From: Pseudomonas sp. PH1b
GTDB taxonomy: Bacteria; Pseudomonadota; Gammaproteobacteria; Pseudomonadales; Pseudomonadaceae
DNA: 64,000 nt
NCBI RefSeq assembly: GCF_000633395.1
Contig: NZ_AYMU01000004.1
Location: forward strand, 248,001 to 312,000
Direction of reading: 5' to 3'
Below are positions 44,533-52,507 of this stretch, piece by piece. Position numbers and translations under genes: made by a program. The notes below the pieces were generated by a model. That model saw only the letters and a program-made list of their open reading frames with translations. It made no database searches and was not told the origin of the DNA. Positions within the stretch are counted from its first letter, which is position 1. Each line of letters starts with the position of its first letter.

Positions 44533-44606
44533 CCGTGAACAGCATGATGGCATCTTGCCGTAGAGAAACGCCCCACAGGGTTTTTCCGGCAAGGTGACGT
44601 TCACGG
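44533..44606. other. Nested inverted repeats between convergent genes
   Basis: Outer arms CCGTGAAC (44533-44540) and GTTCACGG (44599-44606) enclose inner arms CTTGCCG (44554-44560) and CGGCAAG (44587-44593). The innermost part, AAACGCCCCACAGGGTTTTT, can pair further. The whole could fold as one long interrupted hairpin. Confidence 0.6.
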
Positions 44607-44673
44607 AAGGGGAACAGTTTCAAGTGCAGCCGACGAGCTGCTTAATTGTTTCGCGATGTGAGAAAAACGCCTA

Positions 44674-44745
44674 TTCGCCGGCAAGCCGGCTCCTACAACG
44701 GCACAGGGAAACTCCTTGCTGCGTAGGAGCCGGCTCGCCGGCGAA
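44674..44745. repeat. REP pair in the reverse (divergent) arrangement
   Basis: TTCGCCGGCAAGCCGGCTCCTAC (44674-44696) and GTAGGAGCCGGCTCGCCGGCGAA (44723-44745) face the opposite way from the other three REPINs: GTAGGAG ends point inward, with a 26-nt centre. It ends 8 nt before the stop of the tubulin-like gene. Confidence 0.85.
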
Positions 44746-44752
44746 GTTCTTC

Positions 44753-46936
44753 TTAATAGGCGGTCTTGCCGGTGTGGTTGTTGAGGGAGATGACCCGGGT
44801 CTTGCCGATGCGGTGACGGTAGATCTCCCGCAGGTACTTGATGGCCTTCTTCACGCAATCGCGGGACAGGCGGATGTCGTTGATCGAGACGAACTTGTCC
44901 TTGTCGTTGATCAGCTCGCGGTACTTCTTCTCGTACATCGGCTTGATCGCATACCAGTTGGTGTCGAGGATCTTCGCCGGGTTCTCGAACTCGTTGAGCA
45001 GATCGTCGATGCGGTCTTCGTCGAACTGGTCGCTGACGATGAAGTCGAGCACCGAGTTGTCCAGGGTGTCGTCGAAGCGGTACGGATTGCGCGCAAAGCA
45101 ACGCTTGATGAAGGCCACGATCAGGGTCAGGAAGTCATCCGACAGGCACGGGCTCTTGGCGATCAGGGTGGTCAGCGAGAGGTTGGCCGAGGCGCCGATC
45201 ACCAACGCATAGCGCTTGAGGGTGGTGTTGGGGAACAGGCTGTTGAGGTGGGTCTTGAGCCGGTTCAGGTCCATGTAGGAGAGCTTGTAGTCCTTGGGCA
45301 GGGACACGATCGACACCACCGACGAGCAGTTCTTGAAGAAGTGCAGGTCGTGCAGCGCCGCTGCGTCATAACCCGAGGCCTTGTACTGCTCCAGGGCCGC
45401 GCGATAGCGCTTGGACTCGATCGGTAGCAGGCTGATGCCCTCGATCGCCTGGGTCACCTTGTTGAAGTGCGGCAGGTCGATGGAGCGGAAGAACAGGTCG
45501 TCGATGTTCAGGCGCTGGGGCTCTTTCTCGAACACCTTGAACTTGTCGCCGGTAGGCACCGGCTGTTCCGGCACCACGGATTCGGCATAGGCGATCGCCA
45601 CCGGGCCGGCCAGGCTCATGAACAGGTCGTTGGCATCCAGGCGGATGGTTTCGCCGATGTCGATGCCGGCACGCCGGAAGTAGTTCTGATCGTAGTCGGT
45701 GGTCACTGCCTGGGCGGTGAGGATGTTGAAGATCTGCTGGGAGATGTACTGGTTGGCGTGCTTCTCCATGGCGTTGACGTCGATGTTCTGGATGTTGCCG
45801 TCATCGCTTTCTTCGGCGTAGCGCATGATGTCGTTGGAGATCAGCATCATCGCGTTCCAGGGGCGAATACGGCCCATGACGCTGGCTTCGCTGCTGTCTT
45901 CGTTATCGAAGTTGTAGGAGAAGTCCCACTCTTCCGAGAGGTATTTGCACAGCAGGCGGCCGGCGTTGATGTGCAGCGCCTCGGACATTTCGCTGCGGTG
46001 GTCGGAGATGTTCGGCAGTACGCAGATGCCGCTGGTGAAGATCGGCTCGAAGACGAAGGAATGCCCGCTCTTGCCGTCGTGCTCGTCCATCGGCTTGGTG
46101 TCGAAGGTCTTGTTCATGTACGAGTACTGCTGGGCCAGGCCGAACTCCGAGGCCATGCCCGAACCGGTACCGCCACCGGCGCTGAAGATCGAGAAGTACA
46201 GGCGCGACTGGTTGGCCTTGATCCCGCAGGAATCGATCAGGTAGGAGTGGATCATCTTCCAGTCGGGGCTGGAGAAACGCTGGGTGTCCTTGTTGAGGAT
46301 GATCTTGGCCAGGTACTGGCCGAGGATCGGCGCGTTACCGGCGCCACCGGCGTGGACTTCCGAAAGGTCCATGATCTTCATCTTGCTGTAGTCGCGGATG
46401 AAGCCGCTTTTCTCGCCCTTGCGCGAGAAGCGGATGCGCCCGGCGATGTCCTTGTCCAGGTCGCCCAGCATCACCAACGGTTCCACCAGGAATACCGGCT
46501 TGCTGGCCTTGTTCTGGCCCAGGCGCAGGTTCTGGCGGATCCACTGGCCGGGGCTGTAGCCAGCGCTTTCGTAGGATTTGTCTTCGGTGTTGAATTCGTT
46601 GAGGTAGAACTTGCGGGCGTTGTACACCAGCTCCGCTACATCCAGGGCGATGTTGGAGCCGCAGCGGCCAAGACCGATCAGGCACACCGATGGGAATTCC
46701 TGGTCACGACGGTTTTCCGGCTCGCCTTCCAGGTGCACCGGGCGCGGGAATACCGTGTCACGCAGGCCGTCGAGGTTGTCGAGGATGCGGTCGGTGTTGG
46801 TTTCGGTGAAGTACAGGTACTGCTGGGTCGACAGGGGGCGTGAACTGGACAATGGCTTCGTTTCCGAGGGGCTTGGGATCGGGGAGGTCAGCGTCATCTC
46901 GGAGACTGCGTTGGCAGGATTGTTTTTAGAAGTCAT
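44753..46936 (-). CDS. Tubulin/FtsZ-superfamily GTPase-like protein (Tubulin_2 type)
   Basis: A 727-residue protein. After a Ser/Pro-rich 35-residue N-terminus, a Rossmann-like strand-loop VCLIGLGRCGSN (84-95) is followed by the tubulin signature FSAGGGTGSG (251-260), the GTP-phosphate loop of FtsZ and tubulin. The C-terminal half (about 450-727) is unlike FtsZ and partly helical and basic. Length and motifs suggest the 'tubulin-like' (PF13809) family, assigned from memory of it. Roles proposed for such families include membrane remodelling; none is shown. It stands alone: no partner gene is on the same strand and no clear Shine-Dalgarno was seen. It is unlikely to be cell-division FtsZ. Confidence 0.8.
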   Translation of the reverse strand: MTSKNNPANAVSEMTLTSPIPSPSETKPLSSSRPLSTQQYLYFTETNTDRILDNLDGLRDTVFPRPVHLEGEPENRRDQEFPSVCLIGLGRCGSNIALDVAELVYNARKFYLNEFNTEDKSYESAGYSPGQWIRQNLRLGQNKASKPVFLVEPLVMLGDLDKDIAGRIRFSRKGEKSGFIRDYSKMKIMDLSEVHAGGAGNAPILGQYLAKIILNKDTQRFSSPDWKMIHSYLIDSCGIKANQSRLYFSIFSAGGGTGSGMASEFGLAQQYSYMNKTFDTKPMDEHDGKSGHSFVFEPIFTSGICVLPNISDHRSEMSEALHINAGRLLCKYLSEEWDFSYNFDNEDSSEASVMGRIRPWNAMMLISNDIMRYAEESDDGNIQNIDVNAMEKHANQYISQQIFNILTAQAVTTDYDQNYFRRAGIDIGETIRLDANDLFMSLAGPVAIAYAESVVPEQPVPTGDKFKVFEKEPQRLNIDDLFFRSIDLPHFNKVTQAIEGISLLPIESKRYRAALEQYKASGYDAAALHDLHFFKNCSSVVSIVSLPKDYKLSYMDLNRLKTHLNSLFPNTTLKRYALVIGASANLSLTTLIAKSPCLSDDFLTLIVAFIKRCFARNPYRFDDTLDNSVLDFIVSDQFDEDRIDDLLNEFENPAKILDTNWYAIKPMYEKKYRELINDKDKFVSINDIRLSRDCVKKAIKYLREIYRHRIGKTRVISLNNHTGKTAY

Positions 46937-47135
46937 TGTGCGCCATATGCCTGGTCAGGTTGGCTCGCGGACAAGGTGCCTGCGAACCATCACGGAATGG
47001 GACCTCGCCGCTGTGTAGAGCGCGAATTATGCCCAGGGCCTCAGGGTCTTTGCCTGAGCGTCGCTCGGGGGAATCCTTTCCTGAATCATGATGAATCGGC
47101 CAGTATTCGATGATCTTTAATCAAATGAGGGCAAT

Positions 47136-48032
47136 ATGATGTCAGCGTTACCTTCACTCGGCTTTGCCGGAATCGGCCTGATGGGACTGCCGATGTGCCG
47201 GCGCCTGCTGGCGGCGGGCTATCCGCTGACGGTGTGGAACCGCAACCCGGATAAATGCGCGCCCCTGGTGGCCGCCGGGGCGCGACAAGTCGCCACACCG
47301 GCGCAGCTCTGCGAACAGGCCGACCTGGTGCTGCTGTGCCTGGCCAATACCGAGGTGGTGCGCGAGGTGGTGTTTGGCGTCGAGGGTATCGCCCAGGGCG
47401 CCCGGGGCGGGCAGTTGCTGCTGGACCTGTCCAGCCTGGAACCCACGGCCACCCGGGAGATGGCCGCCGACCTGGCCCGCGAAACCGGCATGGCCTGGGT
47501 CGACGCTCCGGTTTCCGGAGGGACTCCGGGCGCCGAGGCCGGCAGCCTGGCGATCATGGCCGGTGGAGAAGCCGCGGACATCGAGCGGGTTCGCCCGGTG
47601 CTGCTGGCCCTGGGGCAGCGGGTCACGCACATGGGGGCGGTGGGCGCCGGGCAGGTGACCAAGGCCTGCAACCAGATGATCGTCGCCTGCAATGCCCTGG
47701 TGATCGCGGAAGTGGTGGCCCTGGCCGAGCGCTCGGGGGTGGATGCCAGGCTGATCGCCGAGGCTCTGGCCGGCGGCTTTGCCGACTCCAAGCCGCTGCA
47801 GATCCTGGCTCCGCAAATGGCTCAAAGCCAGTTCGAACCGGTGAAGTGGCACGTGCGGACTTTGCTCAAGGACCTGGATGGCGCGGTGAAGTTTTCTCGG
47901 GAGCAGGGTTCGGCAACGCCGATCAGCGGGTTAGCTGCACAGTTGATGCGTCTGCATGGTGGGCAAGGCTATCTGGAGCAAGATCCAGCGACCCTGGTTC
48001 GCCTCTATCGGGAGCCGGCGTCCGAGGATTGA
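47136..48032 (+). CDS. NAD(P)-dependent beta-hydroxyacid dehydrogenase (GarR/3-HIBADH family)
   Basis: A 298-residue dehydrogenase with an N-terminal Rossmann motif GFAGIGLMGLPMCRRLL (8-24). The substrate-binding loop is DAPVSGGTPGAEAGSL, and the catalytic Lys lies in GAGQVTKACNQ. The family includes tartronate semialdehyde reductase and 3-hydroxyisobutyrate dehydrogenase; the substrate is not decidable. A second ATG at 47139 has better spacing from GAGGG. The last 110 nt overlap the 3' end of a convergent gene. Confidence 0.9.
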   Translation: MMSALPSLGFAGIGLMGLPMCRRLLAAGYPLTVWNRNPDKCAPLVAAGARQVATPAQLCEQADLVLLCLANTEVVREVVFGVEGIAQGARGGQLLLDLSSLEPTATREMAADLARETGMAWVDAPVSGGTPGAEAGSLAIMAGGEAADIERVRPVLLALGQRVTHMGAVGAGQVTKACNQMIVACNALVIAEVVALAERSGVDARLIAEALAGGFADSKPLQILAPQMAQSQFEPVKWHVRTLLKDLDGAVKFSREQGSATPISGLAAQLMRLHGGQGYLEQDPATLVRLYREPASED

Positions 48033-50205
48033 GCGCCGCCGAGGTGTGGCGCCGGTCGAGTTCGTCCAGCACCCCGCACACTTCCTGCAGCGGTACCGGG
48101 CGGCTGAGCAGGTAGCCCTGCAGGTAGTCGCAGCCATAGTGCTCGAGAAACTGCTGCTGTTCCAGGGTCTCGACTCCTTCGGTCACCACCTGCAGGTGCA
48201 GGGTGTGGGCCATGACGATGATCGCCTGGACGATCTCCATGTCCTGGGTTGACTTGGGGATGTCCTGGATGAACGAGCGATCGATCTTCAGGGTGTTCAG
48301 CGGCAGGCGCTTGAGGTAGGCCAGGGATGAATAGCCGGTGCCGAAGTCGTCGATCGACAATGACACGCCCAGGCCGCGGATCTGCTTGAGCAGCGCCAGG
48401 GTGCTGGCGATATTGCCCATCAGGGCATTTTCCGTGACCTCCAGCTCCAGTTGTTGCGGGGCGACCTTAGCCGTGGTCAGGGCGCTTTCGATCTCTTCGG
48501 CCAGTGCTTCGCGGGTCAGGTTCAAGGCCGAGCAATTGACCGCGATCTTCAACTCGCCATTGCCATTGCGCGACAGGTAGGCCAGGTCGGCGCAGGCCTT
48601 GCGCAGCACCCAGTTGTCCAGTTCGGCGATCAGCCCATTGGCTTCGGCAATGCTGATGAAGCGATCCGGGGTCAGCAGCCCGTGTTGCGGATGCTGCCAG
48701 CGGACCAGGGCTTCAAGCTTGGTGACTCTGGCGCGCTTGAGGTCGTAGATCGGCTGGTAGTGCAGCAGCAACCCCTGGTCATCGCGCAGGGCATTGCGCA
48801 GTTCTTCTTCCAGCTGCAGCTCCAGGGTGGCCCGGGTCTTGAGGCTGGAACTGAAGAAATGCAGGTTGTTGCGCCCGGCATCCTTGGATTGGTAGAGCGC
48901 CAGGTCGGCGTTCTTCAACAGCTCTTCACAGGTCTTGCCATCATCGGGGAAGACGCTGATGCCGATGCTGGTGGTCATCACCATGCGCCGCCCCCCCAAC
49001 TCGATCGGCTCCTTCATCTTTTGCATGATGCGCTCGGCCAAGTGCCGGGCTTCATCGCGGTCGTGGAGGTTGATGAGGATGCAGAACTCATCGCCGCCCA
49101 GCCGTGCCACCACGTCTTCGTGGCTGCGGGTGGAGTTCTTGATATGCCCGGCAATGACCTTGAGCAGTTCGTCGCCGGCATCGTGGCCGAGGCTGTCGTT
49201 GATCCGCTTGAAATGGTCGATGTCGAGGAACATCACCGCCAGGCTGCCGCCGAAGGTGGTTTTCTCCAGCAGTTTTTCCGCGAACAACTGATTGAAGCCA
49301 CGACGGTTGATCAGGTTGGTCAGGGCGTCGTAATGGGCCACCTGCTGCAGCGAGACCCGGGCCTGGTCCAGTTGCGAAAGCAGGGCATTGACTCGGCGCA
49401 GGTCGCGCTCCTTGTGCTGCAGCTTCTTGTCCGCCAGGGCTGCGCTGATGCCACTGCCGATGATCAACAGGGCAATCACGCTGAGGGTCAGGCCCAGTTG
49501 CAGGTGATCGCTCTGCGCCGTGGGAACGGGCAGGGTGCCGGCGGGCAGCACCAGGGTCATGGCCCAGATGCCGGTAAAGTGCATCAGCACGATGGCCGCC
49601 CCCAGCACCAGGCTGCTGGCGTACTTGAGCAATTGGTGGAACATCCCGCTGCCATCGCGAAAGTGCCGGGACAGTAGCAGCGCAGCCAGGCTACAGGCGA
49701 TCGCCACCAGCAGTGACAGGCCCATGAGCAGCGGCTGGTAGTACACCTCGGCATGGGAGTGCATGGCTGCCATGCCCACGTAGTGCATGCAACTGATGCC
49801 CAGGCCGATCCACACCGAGGCCACGCCATAGCGCCAGAGCGGCAGTCGGGCATGGCTCAGGGTATTCATCGCCAGCCAGGCGGCGATCAGGGCGATCAGC
49901 AGGGACAGCAGGGTCAGTGGCAGCTGGTGGTGGATTGCCAGGGGAGCTTCGAAGGCCAGCATGGCGATGAAATGCATGCTCCAGATGCCGCCGGCCAGGC
50001 AACAGGCGCCGACCCAGCGCCACAGGCGCTGGCTGGCCGGCTGCTCGACGTGGCTGACACGCTCGGCCATATCCAGGGTGGCGAAGCTGGCGGCGCAGGC
50101 CACCAGGTAGGCCAGCAGCACCAGAACCGGGTTGTGGGTGTAGTGGACAACCAGCTGCCCGCTGTCTGGGAGCTCGGTAATGAAATGCAGACCCAGCCAA
50201 TCCAT
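47923..50205 (-). CDS. MHYT-GGDEF-EAL membrane c-di-GMP enzyme (MucR/NbdA-like)
   Basis: A 760-residue inner-membrane protein. Seven helices form an MHYT sensor (about 20-255) with the motifs MHF (77-79), MHYVGM (140-145) and MHF (208-210), proposed to bind copper or sense diatomic gases. A GGDEF cyclase domain follows with an intact motif at 370-374, then an EAL phosphodiesterase with EAL at 498-500 and DDFGTGYSSLAYLK. Both active motifs look complete, so it may make and degrade c-di-GMP. The C-terminal about 40 residues (HTSAALNPRTPAPDRGEPGS onward) extend past the EAL fold and overlap the convergent dehydrogenase gene. Confidence 0.92.
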   Translation of the reverse strand: MDWLGLHFITELPDSGQLVVHYTHNPVLVLLAYLVACAASFATLDMAERVSHVEQPASQRLWRWVGACCLAGGIWSMHFIAMLAFEAPLAIHHQLPLTLLSLLIALIAAWLAMNTLSHARLPLWRYGVASVWIGLGISCMHYVGMAAMHSHAEVYYQPLLMGLSLLVAIACSLAALLLSRHFRDGSGMFHQLLKYASSLVLGAAIVLMHFTGIWAMTLVLPAGTLPVPTAQSDHLQLGLTLSVIALLIIGSGISAALADKKLQHKERDLRRVNALLSQLDQARVSLQQVAHYDALTNLINRRGFNQLFAEKLLEKTTFGGSLAVMFLDIDHFKRINDSLGHDAGDELLKVIAGHIKNSTRSHEDVVARLGGDEFCILINLHDRDEARHLAERIMQKMKEPIELGGRRMVMTTSIGISVFPDDGKTCEELLKNADLALYQSKDAGRNNLHFFSSSLKTRATLELQLEEELRNALRDDQGLLLHYQPIYDLKRARVTKLEALVRWQHPQHGLLTPDRFISIAEANGLIAELDNWVLRKACADLAYLSRNGNGELKIAVNCSALNLTREALAEEIESALTTAKVAPQQLELEVTENALMGNIASTLALLKQIRGLGVSLSIDDFGTGYSSLAYLKRLPLNTLKIDRSFIQDIPKSTQDMEIVQAIIVMAHTLHLQVVTEGVETLEQQQFLEHYGCDYLQGYLLSRPVPLQEVCGVLDELDRRHTSAALNPRTPAPDRGEPGSLDLAPDSLAHHADASTVQLTR

Positions 50206-50345
50206 AGCATGCCCATCTCTGAGTCATCGGATGTCGGCGGTCGCGCGCCAACGAGTGCTTGGAGTATAGAAGGCACCCGGTGGCTGCAATGGGCGGTGGC
50301 AAACAGGCTCTAATGATTTGCTTATGGGCCCTATCGCCAATGGTG

Positions 50346-50714
50346 CTAAGCGCTCTCCTCGTACCAGGGTTCGCAGTCTGCGGGCTCCAGAGGGGCCAGG
50401 CCGAAGGCGGCGCGGGCGGCATCGCAGTCGCTGTTGTGCTGGCCGTCGACCCAGGAGGCCTCGAACTCCCGGCATGGGCTGGAGCGTTGTTCATAGATCG
50501 AGCAGCTCACGCCCTGGCCGACTTCGCCCTCGAGGGCGATGCAGCGTGGGGATTTACAGTCGGTGCCGAGCATGGCCACCCGGCTCGGACTGATGCTCTG
50601 CACCAGTTCGTCAGGGACGGTCCCGCCGGAAGAGGCGCATTCGCCCCAGAAAAAAGACACACGAAAGTATGAACAGCAGGCACCGCAATTCAGACACGGA
50701 CTGGCTTCGGACAT
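50346..50714 (-). CDS. YkgJ-type cysteine cluster protein
   Basis: A 122-residue protein with the CxxCxxCC cluster near its N-terminus (SPCLNCGACCSYFRV), further Cys in DCKSPRCIAL and CSIYEQRSSPCREF, and a late Cys. This is the zinc- or iron-sulphur-type UPF0153/YkgJ pattern. The function is unknown. The frame can extend to a TTG at 50726, but the ATG at 50714 is preferred. Neither start has a clear ribosome-binding site. Confidence 0.8.
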   Translation of the reverse strand: MSEASPCLNCGACCSYFRVSFFWGECASSGGTVPDELVQSISPSRVAMLGTDCKSPRCIALEGEVGQGVSCSIYEQRSSPCREFEASWVDGQHNSDCDAARAAFGLAPLEPADCEPWYEESA

Positions 50715-51045
50715 GGGCGTATTCAAAGGGGGAAGGGAGGGATGTGGGGGGGGCAGGCAAGGCGGCTATTCTAGGCTTCGCATCGGCCTTGGGAAGGGGG
50801 GGCGCGAGGTATTTTTTCAGCCCGTGCCAAGCCCTTGAAAAGACTGGGAAAGCCCCGGGTACCGGGAGTCTTGGCAGATTTTTCGCGGGCTGTTGCACGG
50901 GCGCGAACGCCGCTTGGTGGAACCGGGTTGCGATGGCTTGGTATCAGGCTGGCGAATAATCACAGACAGCCAGGGTGGGGCTGACTAGATTGCAGCTTCC
51001 AGGCTCGCTCGCGTCTGGCCGAATAACAATAAAAGAGATCGACCC
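50715..51045. promoter_or_regulatory. Divergent region upstream of the MFS gene
   Basis: 331 nt without a supported gene. It should carry promoters for the YkgJ gene (minus) and the MFS gene (plus). The distal part includes G-rich tracts; the part next to the MFS start has an A-rich Crc/Hfq-type motif (separate entry). Confidence 0.45.
51022..51032 (+). promoter_or_regulatory. Candidate Hfq/Crc CA motif at the MFS ribosome-binding region
   Basis: AATAACAATAA fits four consecutive AAn units, directly upstream of AAAGAGATC and the ATG at 51046. In Pseudomonas, Hfq with Crc binds such A-rich AAnAAnAA sequences and blocks translation during catabolite repression. Binding here is inferred. Confidence 0.6.
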
Positions 51046-52392
51046 ATGGATAATTCGACTCAAGCGGCAAATGCCTGGCGCATTCTGTTCCTGTTGTTTT
51101 TGGCAAACCTGTTCAACTTCTTCGATCGCACCATTCCCGCCATCATCATTGAGCCGATCCGCATGGAATGGCACCTGAGCGATTTCCAGCTGGGGATCAT
51201 CGGCACCGCCTTCACCCTGGTCTACGCCATCGCCGGCTTGCCCCTGGGGCGCATGGCCGACACCGGCTCGCGCAGCAAGCTGATGGGCTGGGGCCTGGCG
51301 GTGTGGAGCGGGCTCACTGCAGTGAATGGCATGGTCGGCAGCTTCTGGAGCTTTCTGCTGGTGCGCATGGGCGTCGGCATTGGCGAGGCCAGCTACGCGC
51401 CAGCGGCCAATTCGTTGATCGGCGACCTGTTTCCCGCCCACCGTCGGGCCCGGGCCATGGGCATCTTCATGCTGGGCCTGCCCTTGGGGCTGGTGCTGGC
51501 ATTCTTCACCATCGGTGCCATGGTCAAGGCCTTTGACAGCTGGCGCGCGCCGTTCTTCATCGCTGCGGTGCCAGGGCTGGTGCTGGCGGTGTTCATGTTC
51601 TTCATCAAGGAGCCCAAGCGTGGCGCTGCTGAAGCGGTGAAGGTGGCCCAAGTGCCGGTGGACCGGCCGATTCGCCGGGTGCTGGCGATCCCGACCTTTC
51701 TCTGGCTGACCCTGGCCGGCCTGACCTTCAACTTCGCCACCTATGCTTGCAACTCGTTCCTGGTGCCGATGCTCCAGCGCTACTTCCGCATGCCCCTGCA
51801 GGAAGCCGCGATGGCCACGGGAGTGATCGTCGGGGTGACCGGGCTGATTGGCCTGACCCTGGGAGGCTGGATCGCCGACAAGATCCACCAGCGCGTGGCC
51901 AACGGCCGCCTGCTGTTTGCGGCGTGCAGCCTGATCATCTCGACCCTGGCCACCGGCTGGGCCCTGCATGCCGGGCGGGTCGAGATCGGCGTGTTTGTCA
52001 CGGTGTTCAGTATCGGCTGGCTGTTTGCCTACAACTTCTACACCTGTGTCTACACCGCGCTGCAGGATGTGGTCGAACCACGCCTGCGAGCCACGGCAAT
52101 GGCCCTGTTCTTTGCCGGCCTGTATCTGCTGGGGGGCGGCCTGGGGCCGGTGGTGGTGGGGGCGCTGTCCGACCATTTCGCCCACTCGGCGATGTATGCC
52201 GCGGGGGCCGAGGTGATGACCGAGGAGTTCAAGGCCGTGGGCCTGCATGACGCCATGTACCTGATTCCGGTGGCGTTGTTCATGACCCTGCTGTTCCTGT
52301 TCCAGGCCGCCCGGTGTTTTGTCCGTGACGCCCAGCGCATGAAGGACGGGCTGGCCCCGACGGCGCCCCTGACCCCGGCCGTGAGCCTCTAG
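51046..52392 (+). CDS. MFS transporter, spinster-type
   Basis: A 448-residue, 12-helix major facilitator. The family motif is GLPLGRMADTGSRSKLMGWGL between helices 2 and 3, with RMGVGIGEASYAPAANSLIGDLFPAHRRARAMG in helices 4-5. This pattern matches the spinster-like group, which in bacteria includes carriers of organic acids or lipids. The substrate is unknown. The A-rich leader suggests control by carbon status. A strong terminator follows. Confidence 0.88.
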   Translation: MDNSTQAANAWRILFLLFLANLFNFFDRTIPAIIIEPIRMEWHLSDFQLGIIGTAFTLVYAIAGLPLGRMADTGSRSKLMGWGLAVWSGLTAVNGMVGSFWSFLLVRMGVGIGEASYAPAANSLIGDLFPAHRRARAMGIFMLGLPLGLVLAFFTIGAMVKAFDSWRAPFFIAAVPGLVLAVFMFFIKEPKRGAAEAVKVAQVPVDRPIRRVLAIPTFLWLTLAGLTFNFATYACNSFLVPMLQRYFRMPLQEAAMATGVIVGVTGLIGLTLGGWIADKIHQRVANGRLLFAACSLIISTLATGWALHAGRVEIGVFVTVFSIGWLFAYNFYTCVYTALQDVVEPRLRATAMALFFAGLYLLGGGLGPVVVGALSDHFAHSAMYAAGAEVMTEEFKAVGLHDAMYLIPVALFMTLLFLFQAARCFVRDAQRMKDGLAPTAPLTPAVSL

Positions 52393-52457
52393 CGATTGCC
52401 CTCGAGAGGCTGCCGAGGGGCAGCGCAAGCGCCTGTTGAAAAGGACCACCAGGCAAT

Positions 52458-52487
52458 AAAAAAGGCCCGCACAATGCGGGCCTTTTT
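52458..52487. terminator. Bidirectional terminator between the MFS gene and rapA
   Basis: AAAAAAGGCCCGC and GCGGGCCTTTTT form a perfect stem with a 5-nt loop between convergent genes, with a T-run usable on both strands. Confidence 0.93.
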
Positions 52488-52507
52488 CAGCGCTTGAAGC
52501 CGGGCGA

